NCBI GenBank assembly: GCA_965247615.1
Contig: OZ252022.1
Span: 868,001-932,000 of the forward strand
DNA: 64,000 bases
From: G965197715 sp965247615
GTDB lineage: Bacteria; Chloroflexota; Dehalococcoidia; Lucifugimonadales; UBA1127
Direction of reading: 5' to 3'
Notes under the pieces: model-generated
The model's database searches: none
The model's input: the letters and a program-made list of their open reading frames with translations, nothing else
Told to the model about the DNA's origin: nothing
Translations under genes and position numbers: made by a program
Shown: positions 53,064 to 62,170 of the stretch, one piece after another
How positions within the stretch are numbered: the first letter of the stretch is position 1
How the letters are laid out: each line of letters begins with the position of its first letter

Positions 53064-54438
53064 CTCGACGGCGGGCAGGGGCGCACACGCGCCTCAAGAA
53101 ACTTGTATCCACTGCCACGGCGCCCGCTGGGTCCGTGTCGACGTTCCCTTTGGACACCCCCGGTTCGGAGAGATCCAGCCCTGCACCTGCTGGAATGACG
53201 AGACTCAGGACGACCGCCGCGACCGCCTGATCCGCTACAGCAACCTGGGCGCCCTGGCCCGCTTCAACTTCAGCGCGCTGCTCCCGGCCGGCCGCAGCAG
53301 CGAACCGGAGCAGCAGCGTCTGTTCCGCGAAGCCGTCACCGCAGCGTGGGCCTTCGCCGAGAATCCAGCCGGCTGGCTGTTGCTCACCGGCCCTAGCGGC
53401 TCCGGCAAGACACATCTGGCGGCGGCCATCGCCCATCACGCCATCGAAGCCGGACGGCCGGCACTGTTCATGGTTGTGCCCGACCTGCTGGACCATCTCC
53501 GGGCTGCCTACGCCCCGGATTCCGACGTCGCCTACGATCTCCTCTTCGAACAGGTGCGGGAGGCCCCCCTTCTGCTGCTGGACGACTTCGGCTCTCACTC
53601 CTCCACCCCATGGGCGCAGGAAAAGCTTTTCCAGGTCCTAAACCACCGGCAGAACCTGGTCCTCCCCACCGTCATCGTCCTGTCGTGCTCCCTGGACGCC
53701 CTTGACGTGCGCCTGCGTACACGTCTGGCCGACCCGGCGATAACTACGTTGCTTCCCTTGGCCTCACCTCAAGAGGGCGGCAGGGACGGCATCGGCGCCG
53801 TACCTGCCCCGCTGCGCGAGGAGATGACCTTTCAACGGTTTGACACTCGCGGCGCCGGCGCGAACGCCCGGGATCGTAACGTCCTGATGTCGGCCATGGC
53901 GTTGGCCAAGGGCTACGCGGAGAGCCCAGAGGGCCACTGGCTGGTACTCATGGGCCCCACCGGCGTTGGCAAGACCCATCTGGCCGTCGCCATTGTCAAC
54001 AAGTGGCTCCAAGACGGAAACCATGCCTTCTACGCCAGGGTCCCGGACCTGCTCGACCACCTGCGGGCAGCCTACGCGCCGAGCAGCAGCGTCTCCTACG
54101 ACCAGCGGTTTGAGGAGCTCAAGTCCGCTCCATTCCTGGTCCTGGACGGCCTGGGCTCCCAGAACTCCACCCCCTGGGCCAACGAGAAGCTGGACCAGCT
54201 CATACACCACCGGCACGACAATCGGCTGCCGACCGTCATCACTGTTAACCCTCGTGACAAGGGTGACAAGCGTGACGACGGTGACGACGGCGTGAAGTTC
54301 AGGCCGTCCATCGCGTCACGCCTCGGCGACATGCGGATCGTCGTACCCGTTGAAATGGAGGTCTCTGACTATCGCGATCACGCCGGCAAGCCGCCCGCGG
54401 GCCGCCGGCAAACCCAGCCGCGGCGCGGCGCACCGTAG
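52996..54438 (+). CDS. Tandem DnaC/DnaI-like AAA+ helicase loader
   Basis: A 480-residue protein with an N-terminal zinc-binding cluster (C37, C40, C63, C65) and two AAA+ modules. Module 1: Walker A GPSGSGKTH (132-140), Walker B LLLLDDFGS (D196-D197). Module 2: Walker A GPTGVGKTH (320-328), Walker B FLVLDGLGS (D384, with G385 in place of the second acidic residue). The two modules share LLDHLRAAYAP and STPWA.EKL. The start is GTG at 52996 with AGGAGGGC 8 bases before. It lies next to dnaB and dnaD. DnaC loaders are normally single-module. Confidence 0.88.
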   Translation: MEQIGDVLRGFPLPPSSGGVGNSSTAGRGAHAPQETCIHCHGARWVRVDVPFGHPRFGEIQPCTCWNDETQDDRRDRLIRYSNLGALARFNFSALLPAGRSSEPEQQRLFREAVTAAWAFAENPAGWLLLTGPSGSGKTHLAAAIAHHAIEAGRPALFMVVPDLLDHLRAAYAPDSDVAYDLLFEQVREAPLLLLDDFGSHSSTPWAQEKLFQVLNHRQNLVLPTVIVLSCSLDALDVRLRTRLADPAITTLLPLASPQEGGRDGIGAVPAPLREEMTFQRFDTRGAGANARDRNVLMSAMALAKGYAESPEGHWLVLMGPTGVGKTHLAVAIVNKWLQDGNHAFYARVPDLLDHLRAAYAPSSSVSYDQRFEELKSAPFLVLDGLGSQNSTPWANEKLDQLIHHRHDNRLPTVITVNPRDKGDKRDDGDDGVKFRPSIASRLGDMRIVVPVEMEVSDYRDHAGKPPAGRRQTQPRRGAP

Positions 54439-54566
54439 CTCCGGGTCCACACTGCGCGGGTGCAACTGCATCCCGGGTCCCGGCTCTGACCAGCCAAAAG
54501 CGAATAGTCAGGCAGCCCCGTTTTCCCATAGCCTGGCGAGGACCAGCGGCATCTGCAGAGGTCTAC

Positions 54567-54917
54567 ATGAGCATGTCCCAACCCCACCTTCCCGGCGCCT
54601 GTGTCTTCTGCAACATCGTGGCCAGGCGGGAGCCCGGAAACATCCGCTATGAGGACGACGACGTCGTGGTATTCGACAACAAGCTGCGTTGGGTGCCGGT
54701 GATGCTGCTGGTAGTCTCCCGGAAGCACCTTACGCAGGCGGAGCTGTGGGAGAGTGGGGCCATCTCCAGGGTGGGGGCCGTCGCCGTTCAGATGGGGCTG
54801 GAGCACTGCCCCGGCGGATTCCGACTCCTCTCCAACTTCGGCCCTGACGCCATGCAGTCCCAGGAGCACGGCCACCTTCACGTCTTTGGCGGCACCCACC
54901 TAGGCCCCTACGCCTGA
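54567..54917 (+). CDS. HIT-family nucleotide-binding protein
   Basis: A 116-residue protein with CVFC and the HGHLHV histidine triad near the C-terminus. Hydrolyses or transfers nucleotidyl groups, for example on AMP-linked substrates. Confidence 0.93.
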   Translation: MSMSQPHLPGACVFCNIVARREPGNIRYEDDDVVVFDNKLRWVPVMLLVVSRKHLTQAELWESGAISRVGAVAVQMGLEHCPGGFRLLSNFGPDAMQSQEHGHLHVFGGTHLGPYA

Positions 54918-54918
54918 A

Positions 54919-54968
54919 GGGTCGCTGGGTCGCTGGCGCGACGGCCACGTGGGGGAGGGTTGCGGGGT
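54919..54968 (+). repeat. Family B unit
   Basis: GGTCGCTGGGTCGCTGGCGC then ACGGCCACGTGGGGGAGGG; the first GTCGCTGG is duplicated, directly after the HIT stop. Confidence 0.75.
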
Positions 54969-55072
54969 CACGATGGAGGGTGGCGTGGGGAGAACGGCGG
55001 GGGGTGCGGGAGTGACGGTTGGAATGAGGCGCGCTCACGCCCCGAAGCGCCTCTGCTGATCGCCGACGGCCC

Positions 55073-55423
55073 TCACTGCTTCCCAACCTCGGTGTCTTTG
55101 GGCAGCAGGAGGCATGGCTCGCCCCACTGGTTGGGGCTGCTGAGGTCCCACTCCTCTGTGCTGTCGAGGGGCTTGAGGCGTATGCCCTCGTCACCGCCGT
55201 AGACCAGGAGGGCGCTGCCTTCGCCTGACTCCTCCACCATGGCCGAGTAGGCGGGGCACGCGCCCTCGGTGGACCATCCGGTGACGGCGCACATCATGTC
55301 GGCGCCGCCGGGGTCCGTGGTCCACACGCTGGCCGCGGGCCCGGGTTCGCTGAGCCCGTTGAACATAAGCATCAGCGACTCCTGGCAGTTGTCGCCGGCG
55401 GAAACGTCGATCTCGATGAACAC
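55073..55423 (-). CDS. Hypothetical protein, possibly N-truncated
   Basis: A 116-residue Cys-containing frame with strong third-position GC. It begins (V)FIEIDVSAGDNCQESLMLMF and ends PCLLLPKDTEVGKQ. No domain is recognised and no signal peptide is seen; the GTG at 55423 has only a weak ribosome site. A missing N-terminus is possible. Confidence 0.45.
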   Translation of the reverse strand: MFIEIDVSAGDNCQESLMLMFNGLSEPGPAASVWTTDPGGADMMCAVTGWSTEGACPAYSAMVEESGEGSALLVYGGDEGIRLKPLDSTEEWDLSSPNQWGEPCLLLPKDTEVGKQ

Positions 55424-55527
55424 GCTTGCGTTTCTCTCTGCCCCGTTCTACTGCTTGGGGCTAGACGGCTGCCGTCTGCATTGCGTTGGGACTTATGGAC
55501 ATAACGTTGACAATGTTTCCCGGCTTG

Positions 55528-55660
55528 ACGTCCTCCCCGTGGAGGGCGAGGTTGTGAAGAGAGGGAGTTCCCGCCAAGGTTTGGCCCCGCCCCTGGATTC
55601 CCGCTTTCGCGGGAATGACGGCGGGGGGGTGCGGGAATGACATGGTTGTGCAGAGGTCTC
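55528..55660 (+). repeat. Dispersed repeat family A (with inverted terminal box)
   Basis: GTGGAGGGCGAGGTTGTGAA ... GATTCCCGCTTTCGCGGGAAT hairpin ... then CAGAGGTCTCC in inverted orientation at the end (55646-55656), so the unit is flanked by oppositely oriented AGACCT boxes. Confidence 0.75.
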
Positions 55661-55698
55661 CGAATCCAGGACACGGCGCAGCCTTTCGCAGGCTTCGG

Positions 55699-56796
55699 CT
55701 ACAGAGGCGGCATCTTGGTGACCAGGCTGGAGTCGAGGCTGTCGATAGTGGCCCTGCCGCACAGGGCCATCGCAACCTCGATCTCCTCGCGAAGGATGGC
55801 CATCAGGCGGTAGAGTCCCGCCTGGCCATCCGCCGCCAGTCCCCAGAATATGGGCCGGCCGACCAGCACAGCCTTGGCGCCCAGGGCCAGGGCCTTGACC
55901 ACGTCCGTGCCTCGGCGGACACCGCCATCCAGCAGTACCTCCACCTTGCCCTCCACCGCCTCGACGACCTCCGGAAGGACTTCGATAGTAGCCAGGGTCG
56001 TGTCCAGGTTGCGCGCGCCGTGGTTCGAAACGACGATGCCGTCCACACCGTGCTCCGCGGCCAGGGCGGCGTCCTCGCCCGTCATTAGCCCCTTGAGGAC
56101 GATGGGCAACGCCGTCTGCGCCTTGACCCAGTCGATATCCTCCCATGTGGCGCTGCGGTCAGCCAGCACCCGCGCTGTTTGGGGAACCACGACGCCCTGG
56201 CTCAGGTCTGGAAGCTGGTCAGGTCGAAGGTGGGCGTAGTTGGACCCGAAGCTCGACCCGCCGTTCGGGAGCTTGTTGCGGATGGCGCGCTCGCGCTTGG
56301 GTGACGCGTTGGCGTCGACGGTGAGGCAAATGGCCGTGCAGCCCATGGCCTCCGCCCGGCGTATCCACGTTAGTGTTATCTCTCGGTCCTTGAACAGGTA
56401 CATCTGGTACCAGAGGGGGCCGTCGGCCGCTTCGGCGACCTCTTCCAACGAGTAGCTGGAGTGTGCGCTCACCAGCATGAGGGTGCCCAGCGCTCCCGAC
56501 ACGCGGGCTGTAGCCAGCTCTCCGTCAGGGTGCGCCTTGTTGTGGCCCCCCGCGGGCGCCATGAAGACCGGGAAGTTGACCGTACTGCCCAGAACGGTGG
56601 TGGATAGGTCGATATTGCTGATGTCCTGCAGCATACGGGGCCGCAGGGCGAGCGAGTCGAAGGCGCGCCGCGTGCGTTGCAGGGTGAGCTCGTCCGTCGC
56701 GCCTCCCGCGATATGGTCGTAGTCCTCGGGGCTTAGCAGGGTCCTGGCCAGGTCCTCATACTCGAATACGTTGATAGGGCTCGTTGCAGTCGCCAT
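55699..56796 (-). CDS. FMN-dependent alpha-hydroxyacid oxidase/dehydrogenase
   Basis: A 365-residue FMN enzyme oxidising 2-hydroxy acids such as lactate or glycolate. Landmarks: FPVFMAPAGG, YQMYLFKDRE, the FMN-Lys in IVLKGLMTGED, catalytic His-Arg in SNHGARNLD, and the phosphate-binding VLLDGGVRRGTDVVKALALGAKAVLVGRP. The start at 56796 is preferred over the GTG at 56802 (AGAGG site). Confidence 0.93.
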   Translation of the reverse strand: MATATSPINVFEYEDLARTLLSPEDYDHIAGGATDELTLQRTRRAFDSLALRPRMLQDISNIDLSTTVLGSTVNFPVFMAPAGGHNKAHPDGELATARVSGALGTLMLVSAHSSYSLEEVAEAADGPLWYQMYLFKDREITLTWIRRAEAMGCTAICLTVDANASPKRERAIRNKLPNGGSSFGSNYAHLRPDQLPDLSQGVVVPQTARVLADRSATWEDIDWVKAQTALPIVLKGLMTGEDAALAAEHGVDGIVVSNHGARNLDTTLATIEVLPEVVEAVEGKVEVLLDGGVRRGTDVVKALALGAKAVLVGRPIFWGLAADGQAGLYRLMAILREEIEVAMALCGRATIDSLDSSLVTKMPPL

Positions 56797-56876
56797 GGGC
56801 ACCTCTTGTGAATCGCGGCTCGATTGCTTCTAAGCTGGCTCTATGTTAATCCGCTGTGCAAGACCCTGCCCTGGCG

Positions 56877-57887
56877 CTAGGACTTGCCGTCGCGGAAGTC
56901 CGACGCCCACAGCGCCGGCAGACGGTCCATGACCTGGGGGGGCAAGGGGCCCTTGCCCGAGCTGGCTGCGGCGGTCTCGATGTGACTGAGGTTGGACATC
57001 CCCACCAGCACTGTCGAGACCGCGGGGTTCATGAGCGCGAACCTGATAGCCACGCCGGGCAGGTCCTCTTGTGGCTCCTTAATGGCATCCCGCAGCGCCT
57101 GGGCGCGCCGGGTGTCCTCGTCGTAGGAGGAGCCGGGGGAGAGCACGCCGCCTGGTCCCGGCGAGGCAAGGCCTTGGCGCGCTTCCTCGCCCCCCAGTGC
57201 GCCCGCGGACATGACCCGGATGACCACGACCCCCATGCCCTGCTGCGACGCCCTGTCTATGAGACACGCAAAGTCTTGTGTGGCGAAGCCCGGGGGGACG
57301 GCTTGGCCTGCGCTGGGGTTCAGGATGTTGTAGTAGGCCTGCAGGAGACCGAAGCGGCCGCTTCCGACAACCTGATGGATCGAGCCGGTGTCGCCCAAGG
57401 CGGTGAAGCCCACGTGTCCGGCGAGGCCCTGGGAGCGCGCCTCGTCCAGGGCGTCGGCGACGCCTCCCTTGCCCAACACGTGCTCCACCGAGAGCTCGCG
57501 CTCGCCGGCGCTGTTGCCGGGGCCAATCCGATTGTGGAGCTGCAGCACGTCCACCCGGTCCCGGCGCAGGCGCTTCAGGCTTGCTTCCAGCGAGCGAAAG
57601 ACAGCGCCGCGGATGTCGGAAAGCTCCCCGTGGGGCACGGTAAACTTGGTGGCCACGGTGACCTGGGGCCGCAGCTCCTCCAAGAGCTCGCCCAGGTGCT
57701 CCTCGGACACGCCGCTACCGTAGCTGGCAGCGGTATCAAAGTAAGTGAAGCCCAGATCCAGCGCCCGGCGCATCGCTCCCACCCGCGTGTCGTGGTCGCC
57801 CCGGATGATGAGGCCGCCCACGTTGCCGCATCCGAACCCAATCTCGGAGACGCGGATCCCAGTGCTCCCGAGCAGGCGGTACTCCAT
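56877..57887 (-). CDS. Aldo/keto reductase
   Basis: A 336-residue NADPH-dependent TIM-barrel reductase. Tetrad: D51 and Y56 (FDTAASYG), K81 (VATKF) and H117 (LQLHN). Typical of the AKR family acting on aldehydes or sugars. It is on the same strand as the hydroxyacid oxidase and RidA gene. Confidence 0.92.
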   Translation of the reverse strand: MEYRLLGSTGIRVSEIGFGCGNVGGLIIRGDHDTRVGAMRRALDLGFTYFDTAASYGSGVSEEHLGELLEELRPQVTVATKFTVPHGELSDIRGAVFRSLEASLKRLRRDRVDVLQLHNRIGPGNSAGERELSVEHVLGKGGVADALDEARSQGLAGHVGFTALGDTGSIHQVVGSGRFGLLQAYYNILNPSAGQAVPPGFATQDFACLIDRASQQGMGVVVIRVMSAGALGGEEARQGLASPGPGGVLSPGSSYDEDTRRAQALRDAIKEPQEDLPGVAIRFALMNPAVSTVLVGMSNLSHIETAAASSGKGPLPPQVMDRLPALWASDFRDGKS

Positions 57888-57965
57888 GCCGCTTCAGCCT
57901 CTCTCTCTGAGTTGTGCCGCACGATGCTCCGCCCGGCGCCGGCGGGTCCATCGACTGCAGGCCCC

Positions 57966-58352
57966 TCAGTCTAGTACTGCGATGATCTCCACCTGGATGA
58001 GCATCCCCCTTGGGAGGTCGGCCTGCACGGCATGGCGCGCGGGACGGTCGTCTTCGTCGGGGAACATCTTGAGCCACTCGTTGTTCACGTGGTCCCGATA
58101 CGCCAGGTCCTTCAGGAACACCGTCATGTGGGCGATGTCGTCCGTGGCGCCGCCGGCGTTAGACATCAGCGTGCGCAGGTTGCTGAACACCAGCTCAGCC
58201 TGGCGCTCGGGTTCCGGTGGAAGGGAGTGCGTCTCAGGGTCCTCGCCCATGACTGCCGAGGAGAAGAGCAGGTTGCCTATCTTGACGCCCATGGGAATGG
58301 GGGCCGAGTGACTGACACCCGGGACCTCGAAAACCTGGCGCTTCTTGGCCAT
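57966..58352 (-). CDS. RidA-family enamine/imine deaminase
   Basis: A 128-residue YjgF/RidA protein: VGVKIGNLLFSS, LRTLMSNAGGATDDIAHMTVFL and PARHAVQADLPRGMLIQVEIIAV (catalytic Arg region). Start at 58352 with a GGAGG site. Removes reactive enamines formed by PLP enzymes. Confidence 0.93.
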   Translation of the reverse strand: MAKKRQVFEVPGVSHSAPIPMGVKIGNLLFSSAVMGEDPETHSLPPEPERQAELVFSNLRTLMSNAGGATDDIAHMTVFLKDLAYRDHVNNEWLKMFPDEDDRPARHAVQADLPRGMLIQVEIIAVLD

Positions 58353-58558
58353 ATGACGCCTCCATTGCCGCTGGTTTGGTTGTTGGACTGACAGCCCTGA
58401 GTATCGAGAATTCGCCATCAGCATGGCCCCTGGGCGACGTGCGGTCAAGTGGCTGGCCGAGCACGGCCCAGCGCGTGGAGGAGGCCGCCCTTGACATCCC
58501 CCGGACCCGTGCATAGCATGACGCCTGTATGGGTCACAGGCTGAGAAGAGGTGCCGCT

Positions 58559-58993
58559 ATGGCAACTGTCACCATCAACAACGTGTGGGAAAAGGCCAAG
58601 TTCGACAAGCCGAGGCAGATGATCCTCCTGGCCGAGCAGCCCGACGACATTCGCATCGCTCTGAACTGCTATCAGCCCGGCGCCAACAACGAGCTGCACT
58701 ATCACGTGGGGACGGGCCAGACCTTCCTGGTCCTCAGGGGGCCATGCATCGTCCGGTATAAAGCCAAGGAGGAAGGGGAGGAGGCCGCGCCCCATGAGGC
58801 CACCCTGAAGGAGGGCGACTCCATCCTTATTCCCCCGGACGTGTACTACCAGATGTACAACCCCGGCCCGGGCGAGGTGCTTCTGTATCAGGCCAAGCAA
58901 CCCGGTGAGGCGGAGATCGTCGTTCACGGCAAGGGCAAGCTCAACAATCGCGAGTACTTTACCCAGGAGCGGACGGCCGAGCGCGCTCTGTAG
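58559..58993 (+). CDS. Cupin-domain protein
   Basis: A 144-residue cupin: motif 1 NNELHYHVGTGQTFLVLRG (two metal His) and motif 2 GDSILIPPDVYYQMYN. The typical motif 2 His is replaced by Tyr. Start at 58559 with an AGAGG site. It is followed 59 bases later by a second cupin. Confidence 0.88.
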   Translation: MATVTINNVWEKAKFDKPRQMILLAEQPDDIRIALNCYQPGANNELHYHVGTGQTFLVLRGPCIVRYKAKEEGEEAAPHEATLKEGDSILIPPDVYYQMYNPGPGEVLLYQAKQPGEAEIVVHGKGKLNNREYFTQERTAERAL

Positions 58994-59052
58994 GGGGTGA
59001 GACGGACAACTCACCAAATCTGCGCCCTGACTAGGGCAACATGGAGGTTCGG

Positions 59053-59505
59053 ATGGCAACCAAGGCAGCACCCAAGGCGGAGGTATTCTCCCTGAAGGTC
59101 CCCTATCTCTCGCAGGGCCGGCACGACACCACGTTGGCTCGGACGGAAAACCTGTGGCTCCGGGGAAAGGTCTACGCCGAGGGCGGTGAGAACGCCCTGC
59201 ATACGCACAAGACGCAGGACCACGCCTTCGTCGTTCTGGAGGGTCAGGCGGCCTTCCACGACGAGGAGGAAAACGTCCGAGTCGTCAACAAGTATGAGGG
59301 GATCATGCTCCCCGCCGGCGCCTTCTACTGGTTCCAGAGCTCCGGCGACACCAACCTCGTCATGCTGCGCGTGGCCGGGTTCCCCGACGACCCGCCAAGC
59401 GGGGACGACCGCGTCAAGACCGACGGCAGCCCGCTCCCCGGCGGCTCGGAAGAGAACAAGCACATCGAAGGTGTGGCGATTCCCGGGAAGTTCTTCGGAG
59501 CGTAG
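59053..59505 (+). CDS. Cupin-domain protein
   Basis: A 150-residue protein: ENALHTHKTQDHAFVVLEG for motif 1 and YEGIMLPAGAFYWFQSSGD for motif 2 (again without the second His). Starts at 59053, because the in-frame ATG at 59041 is itself part of the GGAGG ribosome site. It forms a pair with the preceding cupin. Confidence 0.88.
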   Translation: MATKAAPKAEVFSLKVPYLSQGRHDTTLARTENLWLRGKVYAEGGENALHTHKTQDHAFVVLEGQAAFHDEEENVRVVNKYEGIMLPAGAFYWFQSSGDTNLVMLRVAGFPDDPPSGDDRVKTDGSPLPGGSEENKHIEGVAIPGKFFGA

Positions 59506-59952
59506 CTCCAGCTCCCACGGACACCGCCACCGGCGTCAGGTGGGCGGCGATAGTCGAGCCTTACGGGTCGCCGGTTGGCCATGGGTTGAGCATTTCGCAG
59601 GACAGCCGCTCGCAGGATCAGAGCTCCGACCGCCTACCTGAAGAGCTTGGGCTGCGAGCCGCCGCCTCACGATGACGTGTGCAACTACCCCGTGTCTCGC
59701 GGACCTCGGCGAGCCCGTGGCCCGCTTCTCGCACCGTGCGGACGTCACTGGGGAGCGAGAGACATATCTCCATAGAGTGGTCTAACGGTGCCCTGCCGAC
59801 CCGTGACGGACGCCGGTTCCCGGGCCTACTGGCCAGTCGGCCCGTCCCCAACCTACCGTCCTCAACACTGGGGTTGGATGTGGGCATGTAGGTTCACAAC
59901 ATTCCAAGCGCCTTGGTAGACAAACCTGCCAGTCATCCGCAAAGTTAAGAAT
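59506..59952. other. Intergenic region, no recognisable feature
   Basis: About 450 bases before the PLD-ATPase gene. I see no gene, tRNA or repeat here. The GC content starts to fall near 59900, where the foreign-looking gene begins. Confidence 0.5.
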
Positions 59953-61974
59953 ATGGAATCGCGGACGGAGCAATCTAACGGAGCATCTGAGGGCCAGTCC
60001 GCCCTCAAATTGGATGACGGCACCGGACTGCGCGTAGTAAATGCCAGATTTGTACGTGAGCAGCAGTTCGAATGGGAGCTGTTTGCCGGTTACGACCAAC
60101 TCCGGGTGCTTACTTACTCCGCCAGCGTCAATGCTATCGTCAGGATGCTGGACCAATTCGCCTTTACCACGTTCGAGTGTGTATTCGGGTATGAAGGTGC
60201 TCTGAGGGACATCAAGAACATCCTGGCCTTCCAGAAGGTCGTAGTCGGGGATACCCGTGCTGCAATCATGGGACTGAGGGATGAGCGGCACCTTCATATT
60301 CTAGAAAAGGTTCATGCCGGACAGGCACAATTCCGAGTCCTCCGAAAGGCCATCGCCCACGCAAAGTTGTACCTACTATCCAGTTCGGACGGACGCAATC
60401 GGGTAATCGTCGGCTCCGCCAATCTGTCGGAACAAGCCTTTTCGGGCAGGCAGCCGGAGACCTTGGTCACATTCGATGATGATGAGGCGGCTTGGAGGCA
60501 CTACAACCACATGTATGATACCATCCGGGAAGCGGCCTCGGATGAAATTCCGCTTCCAGAGGAGCGTATAACCAAGGCCGATATCGAGGTCTCCGATACC
60601 CCTATCATGTCCGATGTATCAGGTACGCTTATCATAGAAGCCCCCACTCCGGTAGATGCGCAGGTGTCCGTCCCCGTTCAGATAGAACGTATAGAGAAGG
60701 TGGTCGCCGTATGGGGGCCTCGATTGTCAGCTGCAGTCCCCGCCTTTCATAACGGGGTCCAGAGAATTAGCCCAGACGTTAAGCGGGTCATTAGCCGTAT
60801 ACAGTTGGTCAAGTCCGCTGAGGAGGCGGACAATCGCTATCTTTCCATAGACAGGACGAACCGGGCGGCGCAAATGTCTGGCGAACCATTCCCTCTGGAC
60901 TGGGACGACGGATTGGTAAAAGCTGATGCTGAGTTGCTGCTTGAGTACTTTAAGAACTACGAAGGGGCATTCGAGGGCAATGTTTCTGGCCTACAGCGCG
61001 ACTACTTCATTTTGGCGTCTTGGCTCTACTTCTCACCATTCCTCTGCGATCTACGTACCCTGGCTTTACAATTAGACAGTGATGTGATTCGTTATCCCTC
61101 TTTTGCCATAGCCTTTGGCAAGTCTAACTGTGGTAAGACCAGTTTGGTGGAAACTTTTATGACCTCCATGTTCGGCTTTGAAAATAGAGTGGACAAGCGG
61201 AACTTTACCACAACCCAACTTCGCGGGTTGCAGCATAGCTACAAGCGATTCCCAGTTTTCTTTGATGACATTGGACGCCGGGCTTTCAATACTCACGGCA
61301 AAGACATGATCAAGGACGAGTTACAACCAATTGTCTTTGAATACCCGGGGTTCATTCTGTCCATGAACGCAGCAGAGCCGCAGTCATTCCCCGACGAAGT
61401 GGTCAAGCGCAGCTTGATGATATATACGACGACAGCCCTGCCTCCCCATGACGAGTCCTTGCGCCAACAGTTGCAGGGTCGGATTCAGGAGATTCGCCGG
61501 GGTCTAACTGGCCACCTTTACCGACGCTACTTAGCAAACGTCATGGACACCCTGGATGAGGAGCGGCTTCCTGAGGACTGGCTGGCCCTTTCGTCCAGGG
61601 TGCTGAGTGATATTCTCACCGAAGCGACCCCCGACTCTGTTCCAGGTTGGTGTCAGCCGGTAACCTGGCTGGCATATGCGGAAAAGCGGTACGACCGCGT
61701 GAAAGCGCGGCTCGCCAACCTACTGCGGGAATCAACTCGGTCGAGCAGCGAGGGGGAGGTGCCCAACGGCTGGACGGTAGACCGAAATCAGGTCATCGTC
61801 TGGGGGTCACGGGACGCCTTCGGTAGAAGTGATTTTTCTTGGGAAGATGTGCCCTCTACCCTGATTGACGAAGACGCCAGCGGTGGCGGGCGGACGGTGC
61901 TGCACCTAGATGCTCTGGAGAGATTCCTAGGAACACGCCTCCGTAGACGGCGATGGTGGTTGCCGTTCCAATAG
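59953..61974 (+). CDS. PLD-family nuclease fused to a P-loop ATPase (candidate defence protein)
   Basis: A 673-residue two-part protein. The N-terminal part has one PLD/HKD-like site, IAHAKLYLLSSSD (H136, K138) and VIVGSANLSEQAF (N157), as in DNA-cutting PLD proteins. Residues about 340-500 form a P-loop ATPase of SF3/AAA+-like type: Walker A GKSNCGKTS (389-397), Walker B PVFFDDIG (D438-D439), sensor ILSMNAAEP (N472) and VVKRS (R486). No signal or membrane segment. Base composition is lower in GC than neighbours, suggesting transfer. No partner gene is adjacent; it may act alone. Family name not known to me. Confidence 0.78.
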   Translation: MESRTEQSNGASEGQSALKLDDGTGLRVVNARFVREQQFEWELFAGYDQLRVLTYSASVNAIVRMLDQFAFTTFECVFGYEGALRDIKNILAFQKVVVGDTRAAIMGLRDERHLHILEKVHAGQAQFRVLRKAIAHAKLYLLSSSDGRNRVIVGSANLSEQAFSGRQPETLVTFDDDEAAWRHYNHMYDTIREAASDEIPLPEERITKADIEVSDTPIMSDVSGTLIIEAPTPVDAQVSVPVQIERIEKVVAVWGPRLSAAVPAFHNGVQRISPDVKRVISRIQLVKSAEEADNRYLSIDRTNRAAQMSGEPFPLDWDDGLVKADAELLLEYFKNYEGAFEGNVSGLQRDYFILASWLYFSPFLCDLRTLALQLDSDVIRYPSFAIAFGKSNCGKTSLVETFMTSMFGFENRVDKRNFTTTQLRGLQHSYKRFPVFFDDIGRRAFNTHGKDMIKDELQPIVFEYPGFILSMNAAEPQSFPDEVVKRSLMIYTTTALPPHDESLRQQLQGRIQEIRRGLTGHLYRRYLANVMDTLDEERLPEDWLALSSRVLSDILTEATPDSVPGWCQPVTWLAYAEKRYDRVKARLANLLRESTRSSSEGEVPNGWTVDRNQVIVWGSRDAFGRSDFSWEDVPSTLIDEDASGGGRTVLHLDALERFLGTRLRRRRWWLPFQ

Positions 61975-62170
61975 CTGCTTCAGCCGCGTGAGGGCCGCAC
62001 CCGTCCCACTTCCCCCTTGCCCCCTATCCCTCGCTACCCTATCCTCAAGCCATGATCTCGCAACCTACGCACCGCCCCCGCTCAGTCTTGCTTTCGCCGG
62101 ATCCTCCACCCTCCTCCACCCTCCGGCCCTCCTCCCGAATAGACGGCAAATGGCCTGCTGAACGGACAGG

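Noticed and set aside
59506..59952. A tRNA integration site for the PLD-ATPase gene
   Set aside because: No tRNA or direct repeat flanks were found on either side of 59953-61974.
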